A stretch of DNA of 64,000 nt from Halalkaliarchaeum desulfuricum (GTDB lineage Archaea > Halobacteriota > Halobacteria > Halobacteriales > Haloferacaceae). Of this stretch, positions 57,375-64,000 are shown piece after piece. Made by a program: the position numbers and the translations under genes. The stretch spans positions 1,488,001-1,552,000 of the forward strand of contig NZ_CP025066.1 of the NCBI RefSeq assembly GCF_002952775.1, written 5' to 3'. A model generated the notes under the pieces. It was not told the origin of the DNA, made no database searches, and worked only from the letters and a program-made list of their open reading frames with translations. Position 1 is the first letter of the stretch. Each line of letters starts with the position of its first letter.

Positions 57375-58502
57375 CTACTCGTCGTACGTGCCCCCGTCGA
57401 GATAGTAGTCGATCCGATCGCTCGTCGACTGTGACACCTTCAGGAACTCGACGACCCGCTGGTCGCCGTCCCGCTGATCCGACTCGATTTCGATCGTCAG
57501 CCCCTGGCCTTCGAGGTGGGAAAGCAGTTCGTCGATGGCCCGGGGATCCCCGCGAACCGTCTGTCGTTCCCCCACGCGGTCCCCCGCCGCGACCGTGTGG
57601 ATCGTCTCGACCATCGGCAACAGGATCGACTCCCCGAGGTCGTGTGCCCGCTCGCGGAGCCGGTCCCCGTCCTCGTCGAACTCGACGGCGCGAAAGCCCT
57701 CACGGATCACCCGCGAGAAGACGAAATCTCGACCGTAATCGAACGGGAGTTCGAAGGCGTACGCGAGATCCGCCTGGGTTTGAGACGCGGTCGTGTACTT
57801 CACTATCTCCCTCCCGTCTTCCGATTTTACCACGATCCCTTCCCGTCCGGCAGCGTCGAGTTCGGCGATCGCTTCCTTCGCCGTGGACACGGCCTCGTCT
57901 ACAGTCCCCCGACCGAACTCGGTGGGCTGTGGGAAGCCGTAGCGTTCACAGAGTTCTCGTCGCTCGTCGACGGGAAACGGCTCGCCCGTCTCGCGGTCCC
58001 GGATTCCGAATACTCGGACTGCGTGGGAGTCGACGTCGTCGTAGTCGTGTGCAGTGTACGGCGTCTCTGGGCCGATCAACTCGGCACACAGCATCGCTCC
58101 GGGATACGCTTCGAAGAACTCTGCCGGGTCGAGGAGCGCCCGCGCCCGGTCGGTCGTATACGGACAGACGTACCCGCTTCGTGTGAACGCGAGGACGCCA
58201 CCGACAGCGGCGATGCGCACGTTGAAACCGTTGAGTTTCTCCTCGACGCTCACCCTGGCGTCGGCACCAAAAAACGACGGAATTCCCGGATCGAGGACGA
58301 AAACGCGGGGGACGCTCGGGTAACCGCGGACGACCGCGTCGGCGTCGGGAAGGACGACGGTTCCGCGTTCGACCTCGTGGCGCGCGTCCGGGAGCAGGTA
58401 GTAGGTACGATCACCCGCGGAGTGCTCCTCGAAGTGTTCGAAGAGGTCCGGAGGGTCCACAGCGGTGGAATCCAGCCGCTCGTAGAACGCCTGCTCGTTC
58501 AT
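57375..58502 (-). CDS. ATP-dependent RNA ligase (archaeal Rnl3-like, Pab1020 family)
   Basis: Nucleotidyltransferase that seals or circularises RNA. The 375-residue protein has motif I VEEKLNGFNVRIAA (adenylated Lys of KxNG/KxDG), AELIGPETPYTAHDYDD (motif III-type region), GIVVKSEDGREIVKYTT (motif IV/V, EG-VVK then K), and a C-terminal dimerisation part. The start at 58502 (MNEQAFYERLD) follows TTATGG at 58532-58537 by about 30 bp; ATG at 58529 is an alternative extending by nine residues. The divergent neighbour encodes the RNA ligase partner protein. Confidence 0.9.
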   Translation of the reverse strand: MNEQAFYERLDSTAVDPPDLFEHFEEHSAGDRTYYLLPDARHEVERGTVVLPDADAVVRGYPSVPRVFVLDPGIPSFFGADARVSVEEKLNGFNVRIAAVGGVLAFTRSGYVCPYTTDRARALLDPAEFFEAYPGAMLCAELIGPETPYTAHDYDDVDSHAVRVFGIRDRETGEPFPVDERRELCERYGFPQPTEFGRGTVDEAVSTAKEAIAELDAAGREGIVVKSEDGREIVKYTTASQTQADLAYAFELPFDYGRDFVFSRVIREGFRAVEFDEDGDRLRERAHDLGESILLPMVETIHTVAAGDRVGERQTVRGDPRAIDELLSHLEGQGLTIEIESDQRDGDQRVVEFLKVSQSTSDRIDYYLDGGTYDE

Positions 58503-58636
58503 GTTCGAAGCAAGGTTATCGGCGTCCATAATCGTTGGTGCGGCAGCCGTCAATCGTTGACGCGTCGGCAATCGACTGCCACGTGCCCGCCCACGCGGTG
58601 ACCAAACATTTGTGGCCCACGCCCGAATCCGGGTGT

Positions 58637-59359
58637 ATGAGCGGTGAACTCCCACGGCAGCGGTTCGTCCTCGACACCTCGCTTTTCATCACCCAGGCGA
58701 TTCGCGAGGAGGGAGAGACGGTCGAGGATGCGATTGTCAGGCTGCTCGACCTGGTCGCCACCGCCAGACTCGAGCTCAACATCTCCTGTTACATGCCGCC
58801 GTCGATCCACGACGAACTCGGCACGATGCTGCACGAACAGGACGTCGACGAGGAGATTTTCTCCCGGCTGGACACGTGGGTGGTCCGCAAGAGCCCCGAT
58901 CGCTACGGGGTTTCGATCCCCGCTGTGATCGTGTATAACTTCATCGACGAGATGAGTGATCGAGTCGACCGGGGGTTGCGCGTCTCCGAGGAAGCACTCC
59001 GGGAGGTCGAGCGGATCGATCCGGCGGACCTGTCCACCGATCCCGACGGGGACGGTCGCGAAGAGTACATGACGGAGGCGGATCGGGTTCTCTCGAACAT
59101 GCGGGACAAGTATCGCCGGACGCTCAGGCAGGGAGTCCTCGACTCCCGGGAGGATTTCGACCTGCTGGTGCTGGCGCGCGAACTCGACGCCGGCGTCGTC
59201 ACCGAGGACAGGGGAATCATCTCGTGGGCGGACGAGTTCGGCCTCCGGTACGTCCGCGGCGGGCAGTTCCCGACGTTGCTCGAGGAGTACATCCGGGCGA
59301 CCGGCGCCGACAAGCGGGTCGGTGGGAACTCCGCCTCGGACGAGGGGAGAGACCAGTGA
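58637..59359 (+). CDS. RNA ligase partner protein (PIN-like)
   Basis: The 240-residue protein is of the conserved family found beside the archaeal RNA ligase. [20 protein letters not shown] gives a PIN-type acidic start (Asp13), then [13 protein letters not shown] (Glu), [20 protein letters not shown], and [20 protein letters not shown] with [10 protein letters not shown] (Asp cluster). Probably a ribonuclease acting with the ligase on the same RNA. Divergent, 134 bp from the ligase start. TATA-like CATTTGTGG around 58609 precedes it. Confidence 0.9.
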   Translation: MSGELPRQRFVLDTSLFITQAIREEGETVEDAIVRLLDLVATARLELNISCYMPPSIHDELGTMLHEQDVDEEIFSRLDTWVVRKSPDRYGVSIPAVIVYNFIDEMSDRVDRGLRVSEEALREVERIDPADLSTDPDGDGREEYMTEADRVLSNMRDKYRRTLRQGVLDSREDFDLLVLARELDAGVVTEDRGIISWADEFGLRYVRGGQFPTLLEEYIRATGADKRVGGNSASDEGRDQ

Positions 59360-60003
59360 CAGTACTGGAAGCGGAACGACGGACAGTCGCAACGCGGGCG
59401 GCGGAGCTGCGCGAGTTGACCCCGGGCCGGACCGGGAACCTCAGCGTGCGACGGGGGCAGCGGCTCGCGATCACACCATCGGGCGTCCCGTACGATGAAA
59501 TTAGCCCCGACGACGTTTCGGTCGTATCGCTTGGGGGTGAGCAGGTGTTCGGAGAACTCGCCCCATCGAGCGAGTCACCGATGCATCGACGGATCTACGA
59601 GCGGTTCGAACCCGGCGCGATCGTCCACACCCATTCGCCGTGGTCGACGACGCTTGCAGTGCTCGGGGAGCCACTGCCGCCGGTCCACTACATGATCGTC
59701 CTCGCCGGCGAGACGGTCCCGATTGCCCCGTACGCGACCTACGGCACCGAAGAGCTCGCGGACAACGCCGTCGGGGCGATGGCGTCCGCCGAAAGCAGCG
59801 CCTGCCTGCTCGAGAACCACGGGCTCGTCGCAACTGGCGAGGACGCCGCGGCGGCGATCGAGACCGCCGTCGCGGTCGAGTCGGTCGCGCGGGCGTACTG
59901 TCAGGCGCAGTCTGTGGGGACTCCCCAGCAACTCTCCGAAGACGCCCTGGAAGCGACCGCGCGGAAACTGGAGGAATACGGGCCCGACGAGGGAGAAAAG
60001 TAG
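59356..60003 (+). CDS. Class II aldolase (fuculose-phosphate aldolase-like)
   Basis: The 215-residue class II aldolase has the zinc ligands in [18 protein letters not shown] (His-x-His) and [17 protein letters not shown] (His), and phosphate-binding TGNLSVR and [18 protein letters not shown] start overlaps the partner-protein stop (GTGA). Next to mtnA, it most likely cleaves 5-methylthioribulose-1-phosphate (or 5-deoxyribulose-1-phosphate) into dihydroxyacetone phosphate and a methylthio-aldehyde, the DHAP-shunt type of methylthioadenosine salvage. Confidence 0.85.
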   Translation: MTVLEAERRTVATRAAELRELTPGRTGNLSVRRGQRLAITPSGVPYDEISPDDVSVVSLGGEQVFGELAPSSESPMHRRIYERFEPGAIVHTHSPWSTTLAVLGEPLPPVHYMIVLAGETVPIAPYATYGTEELADNAVGAMASAESSACLLENHGLVATGEDAAAAIETAVAVESVARAYCQAQSVGTPQQLSEDALEATARKLEEYGPDEGEK

Positions 60004-60099
60004 GGGCCCGACGAGCCGGGATGAACGCTACGGAGCGCGACAAAGGGGCCGGTGTTCTTGACGGTGCAGTTCGGACGCTCATACAGGAACCGAAGAACC

Positions 60100-61206
60100 A
60101 TGCGCACTATCGACTGGGACAACGACCGAGACTGCATCGAGATGGTCGACCAGACGAAGCTTCCGGCGGAGTACACGACCTACCACGCGGAGACGGTGCC
60201 GGAACTCGTCGAGAGCATCGAGATCCTGCGCGTGCGAGGCGCGCCGGCGCTGGGGGCCGCCGGGGCGTTCGGGGTGGCGCTTGCGGCGCGGCGAACCGAC
60301 GCCGACACCGTCGAGGCGTTCGAGGAGGCAGTCCGGGAGGACGCCGGGACGATCGCGGGCGCACGACCGACGGCAGTCAACCTCTCGCGAGAGGTAGAGG
60401 CGGTCCTCAGGGAGCTTCGCGGCTGCAGGTCGGTCGAGGAGGCCCGGCGGCGGACCCTGTCGGCGGCGAAGGATATCGCCGACGCCGACGTCGAGCGCAA
60501 CCGGCAGATCGGCGAGCACGGTGCGGAACTGCTCTCGGCGGACGGAACCGTGATGACCCACTGCAACGCCGGCGCGCTGGCGACTGTCGACTGGGGGACC
60601 GCGCTGGGGGTCGTCTACTCGGCCCACGAGCAGGGCAAGGAGATCGACGTCGTCGCAAACGAGACACGACCCCTCAATCAGGGCTCCCGGATCACGACCG
60701 TCGAGCTACAGGAACGGGACGTTCCGGTGCGGCTGATCCCCGACAACGCCAGCGGCCTGTGCATGCAGCGGGGGATGGTCGACGCCGTCGTCGTCGGCGC
60801 CGACAGGGTGGTGCTCGAGGGTGGCGAGGCGTTCACTCCCCGACACGGCTCCGGGGACGACGGAGCCGGCCAGGGCGCCGTGTTCAACAAGATCGGGACG
60901 TACAAACACGCCGTGCTGGCGGATCGTCACGACATCCCGTTCGTGGTGGCGGCGCCCCACTCGACGGTCGACACCGAACTGAGCGCGACCGAGGTCGAAA
61001 TCGAGCAGCGCGACCCCGGAGAGTTGCGGGAGATCTACGGGGAGCAGAACGCGCCCGCGGACGTGTCAGTCTTCAACCCGGCGTTCGATCCGACGCCGAT
61101 GGAACTCGTGGATTATCTCGTCACCGAGACAGGCGTGTACGAACCGCCGCTGGATCGGCGCGACTTCGAGCGCGTCTCGACACCCGAATCGGAATCGAGT
61201 AGTTAA
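60100..61206 (+). CDS. mtnA: Methylthioribose-1-phosphate isomerase
   Basis: The 368-residue eIF2B-like isomerase opens MRTIDWDNDRDCIEMVDQTK. Substrate loop LRVRGAPALGAAGAFGVALA (consensus RGAPAIG), catalytic Cys in MTHCNAGALATVDWGTALGV, and catalytic Asp in VVVGADRVVL are all present, with GTYKHAVLADRHDIPFVVAA after. Converts methylthioribose-1-P to methylthioribulose-1-P, the likely substrate of the upstream aldolase. ATG at 60100 follows 96 bp after that gene. Ribose-1,5-bisphosphate isomerase is a related alternative but lacks this Cys context. Confidence 0.9.
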   Translation: MRTIDWDNDRDCIEMVDQTKLPAEYTTYHAETVPELVESIEILRVRGAPALGAAGAFGVALAARRTDADTVEAFEEAVREDAGTIAGARPTAVNLSREVEAVLRELRGCRSVEEARRRTLSAAKDIADADVERNRQIGEHGAELLSADGTVMTHCNAGALATVDWGTALGVVYSAHEQGKEIDVVANETRPLNQGSRITTVELQERDVPVRLIPDNASGLCMQRGMVDAVVVGADRVVLEGGEAFTPRHGSGDDGAGQGAVFNKIGTYKHAVLADRHDIPFVVAAPHSTVDTELSATEVEIEQRDPGELREIYGEQNAPADVSVFNPAFDPTPMELVDYLVTETGVYEPPLDRRDFERVSTPESESSS

Positions 61207-61233
61207 AGAGTATTCCCGAGAGATGACCCGGGT

Positions 61234-61410
61234 ATGCCCAAGATAAGCGTCGAGGTTCCAGAGGAGCTGCTTTCGGACCTCGACGAACACGTCGGCGAAG
61301 AGGGGAAGTTCGTCAACCGCAGCGAGGCGATCCGCGCGTCGATCCGCAAGACGCTGGATCTACTGGACGACATCGACGAGCGTCACGGCCGGCTGGAGGA
61401 GGACGAGTAG
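61234..61410 (+). CDS. Short ribbon-helix-helix (CopG-like) regulator
   Basis: The 58-residue protein MPKISVEVPEELLSDLDEHV plus VNRSEAIRASIRKTLDLLDD is a complete RHH fold: one beta-strand and two helices. Such single-domain proteins act as dimeric DNA-binding repressors or antitoxins. It lies 27 bp after mtnA and 1 bp before the transporter gene; no toxin is adjacent. GAGAGAT lies near 61218. Confidence 0.85.
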   Translation: MPKISVEVPEELLSDLDEHVGEEGKFVNRSEAIRASIRKTLDLLDDIDERHGRLEEDE

Positions 61411-61411
61411 C

Positions 61412-62128
61412 GTGTCGGTTCGGACGGTCCAGGAGGAGCGAGTGACCTTGCCCGCCGGGGCGGTCGCGCTGGCGGCGCTGTTCGTGGCGTCGCTGGTGAC
61501 GGCTCAGCTCACCGCCTCGAAAGTGTTGCAGTTCGAACTCCCGTTCGCGCTGCCGGTTACCGGTGCACAGCTCGCCTTGCCGGGTGCCGCACTTGCCTAC
61601 GCCCTGACGTTCCTGGCGTCTGACTGTTACACGGAGCTGTACGGCAAGCGCGCGGCGCAAGTGCTCGTGAACGTGGGCTTTTTGATGAACTTCCTCGTGC
61701 TGGCGCTGGTGTGGAGCACGATCCTCGCGCCGGCGGCACCCTCGAGCATCGACCCGGCGGCGTTCGAGACGGTGCTGGGGGCGTCGACGAACATCGTCGC
61801 CGCGAGCCTGCTGGCGTACGTGGTGAGCCAGAACTACGACGTGGTGGTGTTCCACTGGATCAAGGAACGAACCCACGGAGAGCGACTCTGGCTGCGAAAC
61901 ATCGTCTCCACGGGCACGAGCCAGGCGATCGACACGGTGATCTTCGTGGGCGTGGCGTTCTGGCTGCTCCCGCGCGCGATCGGGCTCGGGCCGGTGCTCC
62001 CGGGCGACGTCGTCGTCGCACTGATAGTCGGACAGTACCTCCTGAAACTCGCGATCGCGGTGCTCGACACCCCGCTCGTCTATCTCGTGGTTGGTGCGGT
62101 ACGTCGGTACGACGTCTCTCCGGCGTGA
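61412..62128 (+). CDS. Queuosine/archaeosine precursor transporter (VUT/YhhQ family)
   Basis: The 238-residue protein has about six spans (VALAALFVASLVTAQLTASK, GAALAYALTFLASDCYTELY, LVNVGFLMNFLVLALVW, NIVAASLLAYVVSQNYDV, IDTVIFVGVAFWLLPRA, LALIV-type VALIVGQYLLKLAIAVLD). FLASDCYTELYGKRAA is the family signature. Relatives take up preQ0 or preQ1; in archaea preQ0 is the archaeosine precursor. GTG start at 61412, one base after the RHH gene. Confidence 0.88.
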   Translation: MSVRTVQEERVTLPAGAVALAALFVASLVTAQLTASKVLQFELPFALPVTGAQLALPGAALAYALTFLASDCYTELYGKRAAQVLVNVGFLMNFLVLALVWSTILAPAAPSSIDPAAFETVLGASTNIVAASLLAYVVSQNYDVVVFHWIKERTHGERLWLRNIVSTGTSQAIDTVIFVGVAFWLLPRAIGLGPVLPGDVVVALIVGQYLLKLAIAVLDTPLVYLVVGAVRRYDVSPA

Positions 62129-62135
62129 GCGGGAG

Positions 62136-62185
62136 TTCGCTATACTCGAGCAGCGTCGGGAACGCATCCAGCCGACGATAGCGAA
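62136..62185. terminator. Nested hairpin between convergent genes
   Basis: TTCGCTAT (62136-62143) pairs with ATAGCGAA (62178-62185), and inside CGTCGG (62154-62159) pairs with CCGACG (62172-62177). Placed 7 bp after the transporter stop and 30 bp before the RlmE stop, it could end both transcripts. Confidence 0.45.
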
Positions 62186-62214
62186 AGCACCGATCCGGAT
62201 CTTCCGACGGGCCG

Positions 62215-63006
62215 TCAGTCGTCGACGCGTTCGGCGAAGCCGAACCGTGGCTTGACGTCGTCGACGACCACCTCGACGGTTTCCCCTTTCTCCGCTTCGG
62301 GGACGAACAGGGTGTACCCGTCGACCTTGGCGATCCCGTCGCCCTCGCGTCCGGTGTCCGTGATCTCGACTGTGAGTCGATCGCCGACTTCGACCGGCGC
62401 GGTGAGCCGTCCCTTGGCGACGAGATACACCTCGGAGGAGGAATCCCGGGAGGCCTCCGGCGAGACGATCCGGACGTACTCGAACTCTTCGTCGATATCG
62501 GTTTTGAGATCATCGAGGTCCCGTCCCTCGAACACCTTGACGACGAGGTCCCCGCCGGGTGCGAGCAGTTCGAGGGCGGTCTCGAACGCCTGGCGGGCCA
62601 GGTGAACCGACCGGGCGTGATCCAGCGAGTACTCGCCGGTCATGTTCGGCGCCAGGTCGGAGACGACGACGTCCGCGCCGCCCTCGCCGACGGCGTCACG
62701 GAGACGCTCGCGGGTTCGTTCGTCGGTCATGTCCCCGCGGATCGTCTCGATTCGCGGGTCCGCCGCCAGTTCGTCCTCCTCGAACTCTCGGATCCGCTGG
62801 AAGTCGACGCCGACGACGGTTCCGGCGTCGCCGACGCGCTCGGCAGCGACCTGGAGCCACCCGCCCGGCGCCGCCCCGAGGTCGACGACCGTCTCGCCGC
62901 CCGAAAAGAGGTCGGCGGTCTCGTCGATCTGCAGGAGCTTGTAGGCGGCCCGGGTCCGGTAGCCCTCCTGTTTGGCCTTGTTGTAGTAGTGGTCGCGTCG
63001 TGTCAT
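62215..63006 (-). CDS. rlmE: 23S rRNA 2'-O-methyltransferase RlmE with TRAM domain
   Basis: FtsJ/RrmJ-type enzyme methylating rRNA at a ribose. The 263-residue protein has MTRRDHYYNKAKQEGYRTRA (substrate N-terminus with Lys), the SAM site VVDLGAAPGGWLQVAAERVG, catalytic Asp in VVSDLAPNMTGEYSLDHARS and Lys in GGDLVVKVFEGRD (K-D-K-E tetrad). A TRAM/OB domain at 200-263 (VGDRLTVEITDTGREGDGIA) binds RNA, a fusion seen in archaea. Overlaps no gene; the GNAT gene follows upstream at 49 bp. Confidence 0.92.
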   Translation of the reverse strand: MTRRDHYYNKAKQEGYRTRAAYKLLQIDETADLFSGGETVVDLGAAPGGWLQVAAERVGDAGTVVGVDFQRIREFEEDELAADPRIETIRGDMTDERTRERLRDAVGEGGADVVVSDLAPNMTGEYSLDHARSVHLARQAFETALELLAPGGDLVVKVFEGRDLDDLKTDIDEEFEYVRIVSPEASRDSSSEVYLVAKGRLTAPVEVGDRLTVEITDTGREGDGIAKVDGYTLFVPEAEKGETVEVVVDDVKPRFGFAERVDD

Positions 63007-63055
63007 TTTCCATGTATAGGATGGCGAGGCGTTTATGAGCGTCGAGTCCGCTCCG

Positions 63056-63595
63056 TCACCCGGCGTCGGCCCTGCGACGGGCCCGGAGTCGTTCGCCCCT
63101 GGAGCCCTCGGCAGACTCGAGGGTCGGATCCTCGACGATCTCGAAGCCGCACGCCTCATAAAAGGGACGGGCCGTCCGGTCGAACCTGGCGGTCACCACG
63201 GGTGTCGCCCCCGGAGGAGCGTGTTCGATCGCGAAGCTGCAGGCGGCCTCGACGAGCGCGCGTCCGATCCCCCGTCCCCGTCGCCGACGGCGGACCGCCA
63301 CCTGCTCGATCTCCACCTCGCCGGGGGACGACGCTGGACGGTCACTCAATACGAGCGCGCCCACGACGCGGTCAGCCGACGACTCCGGGGAGGGGTCCGT
63401 CCGGGCCGCGGCGGCGACGAACGCCCGTGGCGGATCATCGCGGAGTCGACGCCGCAATCTCTCGACGTCCGTCTCGAGTGCGGCCCCGTCGAACACGCGC
63501 ACGATTCCCAGGAGATCTGCCGGGAGCGCGCGCCTGATGATCACGTCTGGTGGAAGCGCGTCCGGGATATCGCAAACGTGGGAGTCGTCCCTCAT
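63056..63595 (-). CDS. GNAT-family N-acetyltransferase
   Basis: The 179-residue protein shows the GNAT fold: VIIRRALPADLLGIVRVFDG, motif A IEQVAVRRRRRGRGIGRALV (Q/RxxGxG/A, residues 94-113, binds acetyl-CoA), and FYEACGFEIVED (motif B). The substrate is unknown. Its start overlaps the stop of the upstream glutaredoxin-like gene by one base (63595), so both are in one operon. Confidence 0.85.
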   Translation of the reverse strand: MRDDSHVCDIPDALPPDVIIRRALPADLLGIVRVFDGAALETDVERLRRRLRDDPPRAFVAAAARTDPSPESSADRVVGALVLSDRPASSPGEVEIEQVAVRRRRRGRGIGRALVEAACSFAIEHAPPGATPVVTARFDRTARPFYEACGFEIVEDPTLESAEGSRGERLRARRRADAG

Positions 63596-63906
63596 CAGTT
63601 CTGGGCGCGATCCCGAAGCCGTCGCCGGAGATCGAACGAGTCCACCCGGTACTTGTAGGCGGGGTCGCCGTCCACGAGGACGTACGGAACCCGATCGCCG
63701 TACTCGTCTTTCAGCTGTTCGTCCTCGTCGACGTCGATCTCGTCGATTGCGACGATCACACCGACGTCGGCGGCGACTTGCCGGATGACCTCGATCGCCT
63801 CGTCACACAGGTGACAGTCCTCCCGCGAGTAGACGGTCACGTCGACCGGCACCCCCTCGACGTCCCCCGTCTCGGCGTTCCCCGTTACATCGTCTCGGTT
63901 TCCCAT
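63595..63906 (-). CDS. Glutaredoxin-like protein (DUF836 type)
   Basis: The 103-residue thioredoxin-fold protein has VDVTVYSREDCHLCDEAIEV with the redox CxxC motif CHLC (residues 31-34), followed by DEDEQLKDEYGDRVPYVLVD with cis-Pro (VPYV) of the fold. A TATATAAG-type box at 63936-63942 sits about 30 bp before the ATG at 63906. A longer frame to 63957 would cover the TATA itself, so the shorter start is chosen. Thiol reductase or metal-handling role. Confidence 0.85.
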   Translation of the reverse strand: MGNRDDVTGNAETGDVEGVPVDVTVYSREDCHLCDEAIEVIRQVAADVGVIVAIDEIDVDEDEQLKDEYGDRVPYVLVDGDPAYKYRVDSFDLRRRLRDRAQN

Positions 63907-63935
63907 GTCCGTGCCGTCATCTCTGGACTCGACGC

Positions 63936-63942
63936 TTATATA
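63936..63942. promoter_or_regulatory. TATA element usable on both strands between the glutaredoxin-like gene and the last gene
   Basis: TTATATA is self-complementary in its core. It lies about 33 bp from the ATG at 63906 (minus) and 27 bp from the GTG at 63966 (plus). Confidence 0.5.
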
Positions 63943-63965
63943 CCATGCCGGGACCACTCCGGCGC

Positions 63966-64000
63966 GTGACCGGCTCGCGATCCGACGAAACGGTGACGTT
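63966..64000 (+). CDS. Possible start of a rightward gene, cut by the window edge
   Basis: GTG at 63966 opens a frame VTGSRSDETV to the edge, 27 bp after the TATA at 63936-63942. Nothing more can be said of the product. Confidence 0.35.
   Translation, partial: MTGSRSDETVT

Noticed and set aside
54955-57375. 806-codon minus-strand frame antisense to tatCt
   Set aside because: Reads as His/Asp/Arg-rich sequence, the typical shadow of hydrophobic codons; tatCt is certain.

Overview
This window is high-GC DNA from a haloarchaeon (class Halobacteria). The signs are strongly acidic proteins, TTTATA-like TATA boxes about 27 bp ahead of many start codons (leaderless genes), a tRNA-Trp with a box C/D-bearing intron, CetZ, Cdc48-type CdcH, an S-layer glycoprotein with a PGF-type C-terminal anchor, double TatC (TatCt), a ubiquitin-like SAMP and archaeal-type pantoate kinase. 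The exact genus cannot be read from the sequence.

Layout. 1-9.8 kb is housekeeping: pantoate kinase and AspRS (likely one operon), CetZ, CdcH, a universal stress protein and several small haloarchaeal families. 9.9-20.3 kb is accessory. It starts at tRNA-Trp, whose 3' end is repeated 130 bp downstream (att-like). It then carries an AbiEi/AbiEii-like pair, a decayed HicBA pair, a VOC protein, a UPF0175/PIN pair, the S-layer glycoprotein gene, a broken ribbon-helix-helix antitoxin and an HTH/PemK pair. Two roughly 400-bp hairpin-rich elements in opposite orientation flank the S-layer gene at a distance. 20.4-24 kb holds an epimerase, a SlyD-like FKBP, an HD phosphohydrolase and a DtxR-family regulator. 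24.1-29.1 kb is a tightly packed four-gene cluster of N-terminally anchored proteins of unknown function. 29.2-34.3 kb holds an SDR protein, a DHH phosphoesterase and an STT3-like membrane protein. 34.4-36.5 kb has ferrochelatase and uroporphyrinogen decarboxylase convergently. 37-45 kb combines amino-sugar synthesis (GlmM, GlmS, GlmU-like) with molybdenum-cofactor genes (MobA, MobB) and a formate-dehydrogenase-like molybdoenzyme. 45.4-53.3 kb has UspA, an S9 peptidase, XTP pyrophosphatase, a PIN-like protein, TrkA, ArfB-like deformylase and an ABC exporter. 53.4-57.3 kb has a SAMP with an unusual tail and both TatC proteins, divergent. 57.4-64 kb has RNA ligase with its PIN partner (divergent), a class II aldolase with MtnA (methylthioadenosine salvage), a short RHH protein, a queuosine-precursor-type transporter, RlmE, a GNAT enzyme and a glutaredoxin-like protein.

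How the genes fit together. GlmM/GlmS/GlmU would make UDP-GlcNAc, a possible sugar source for surface glycans. MobA/MobB would supply guanylated molybdopterin to the nearby oxidoreductase. HemE plus HemH suggest a classical or coproporphyrin-dependent heme route. The most distinctive items are the paired inverted structured elements around the S-layer gene, the run of four toxin-antitoxin-like modules downstream of tRNA-Trp, the SAMP with residues beyond its Gly-Gly, and many in-phase tandem repeats in spacers and acidic linkers.
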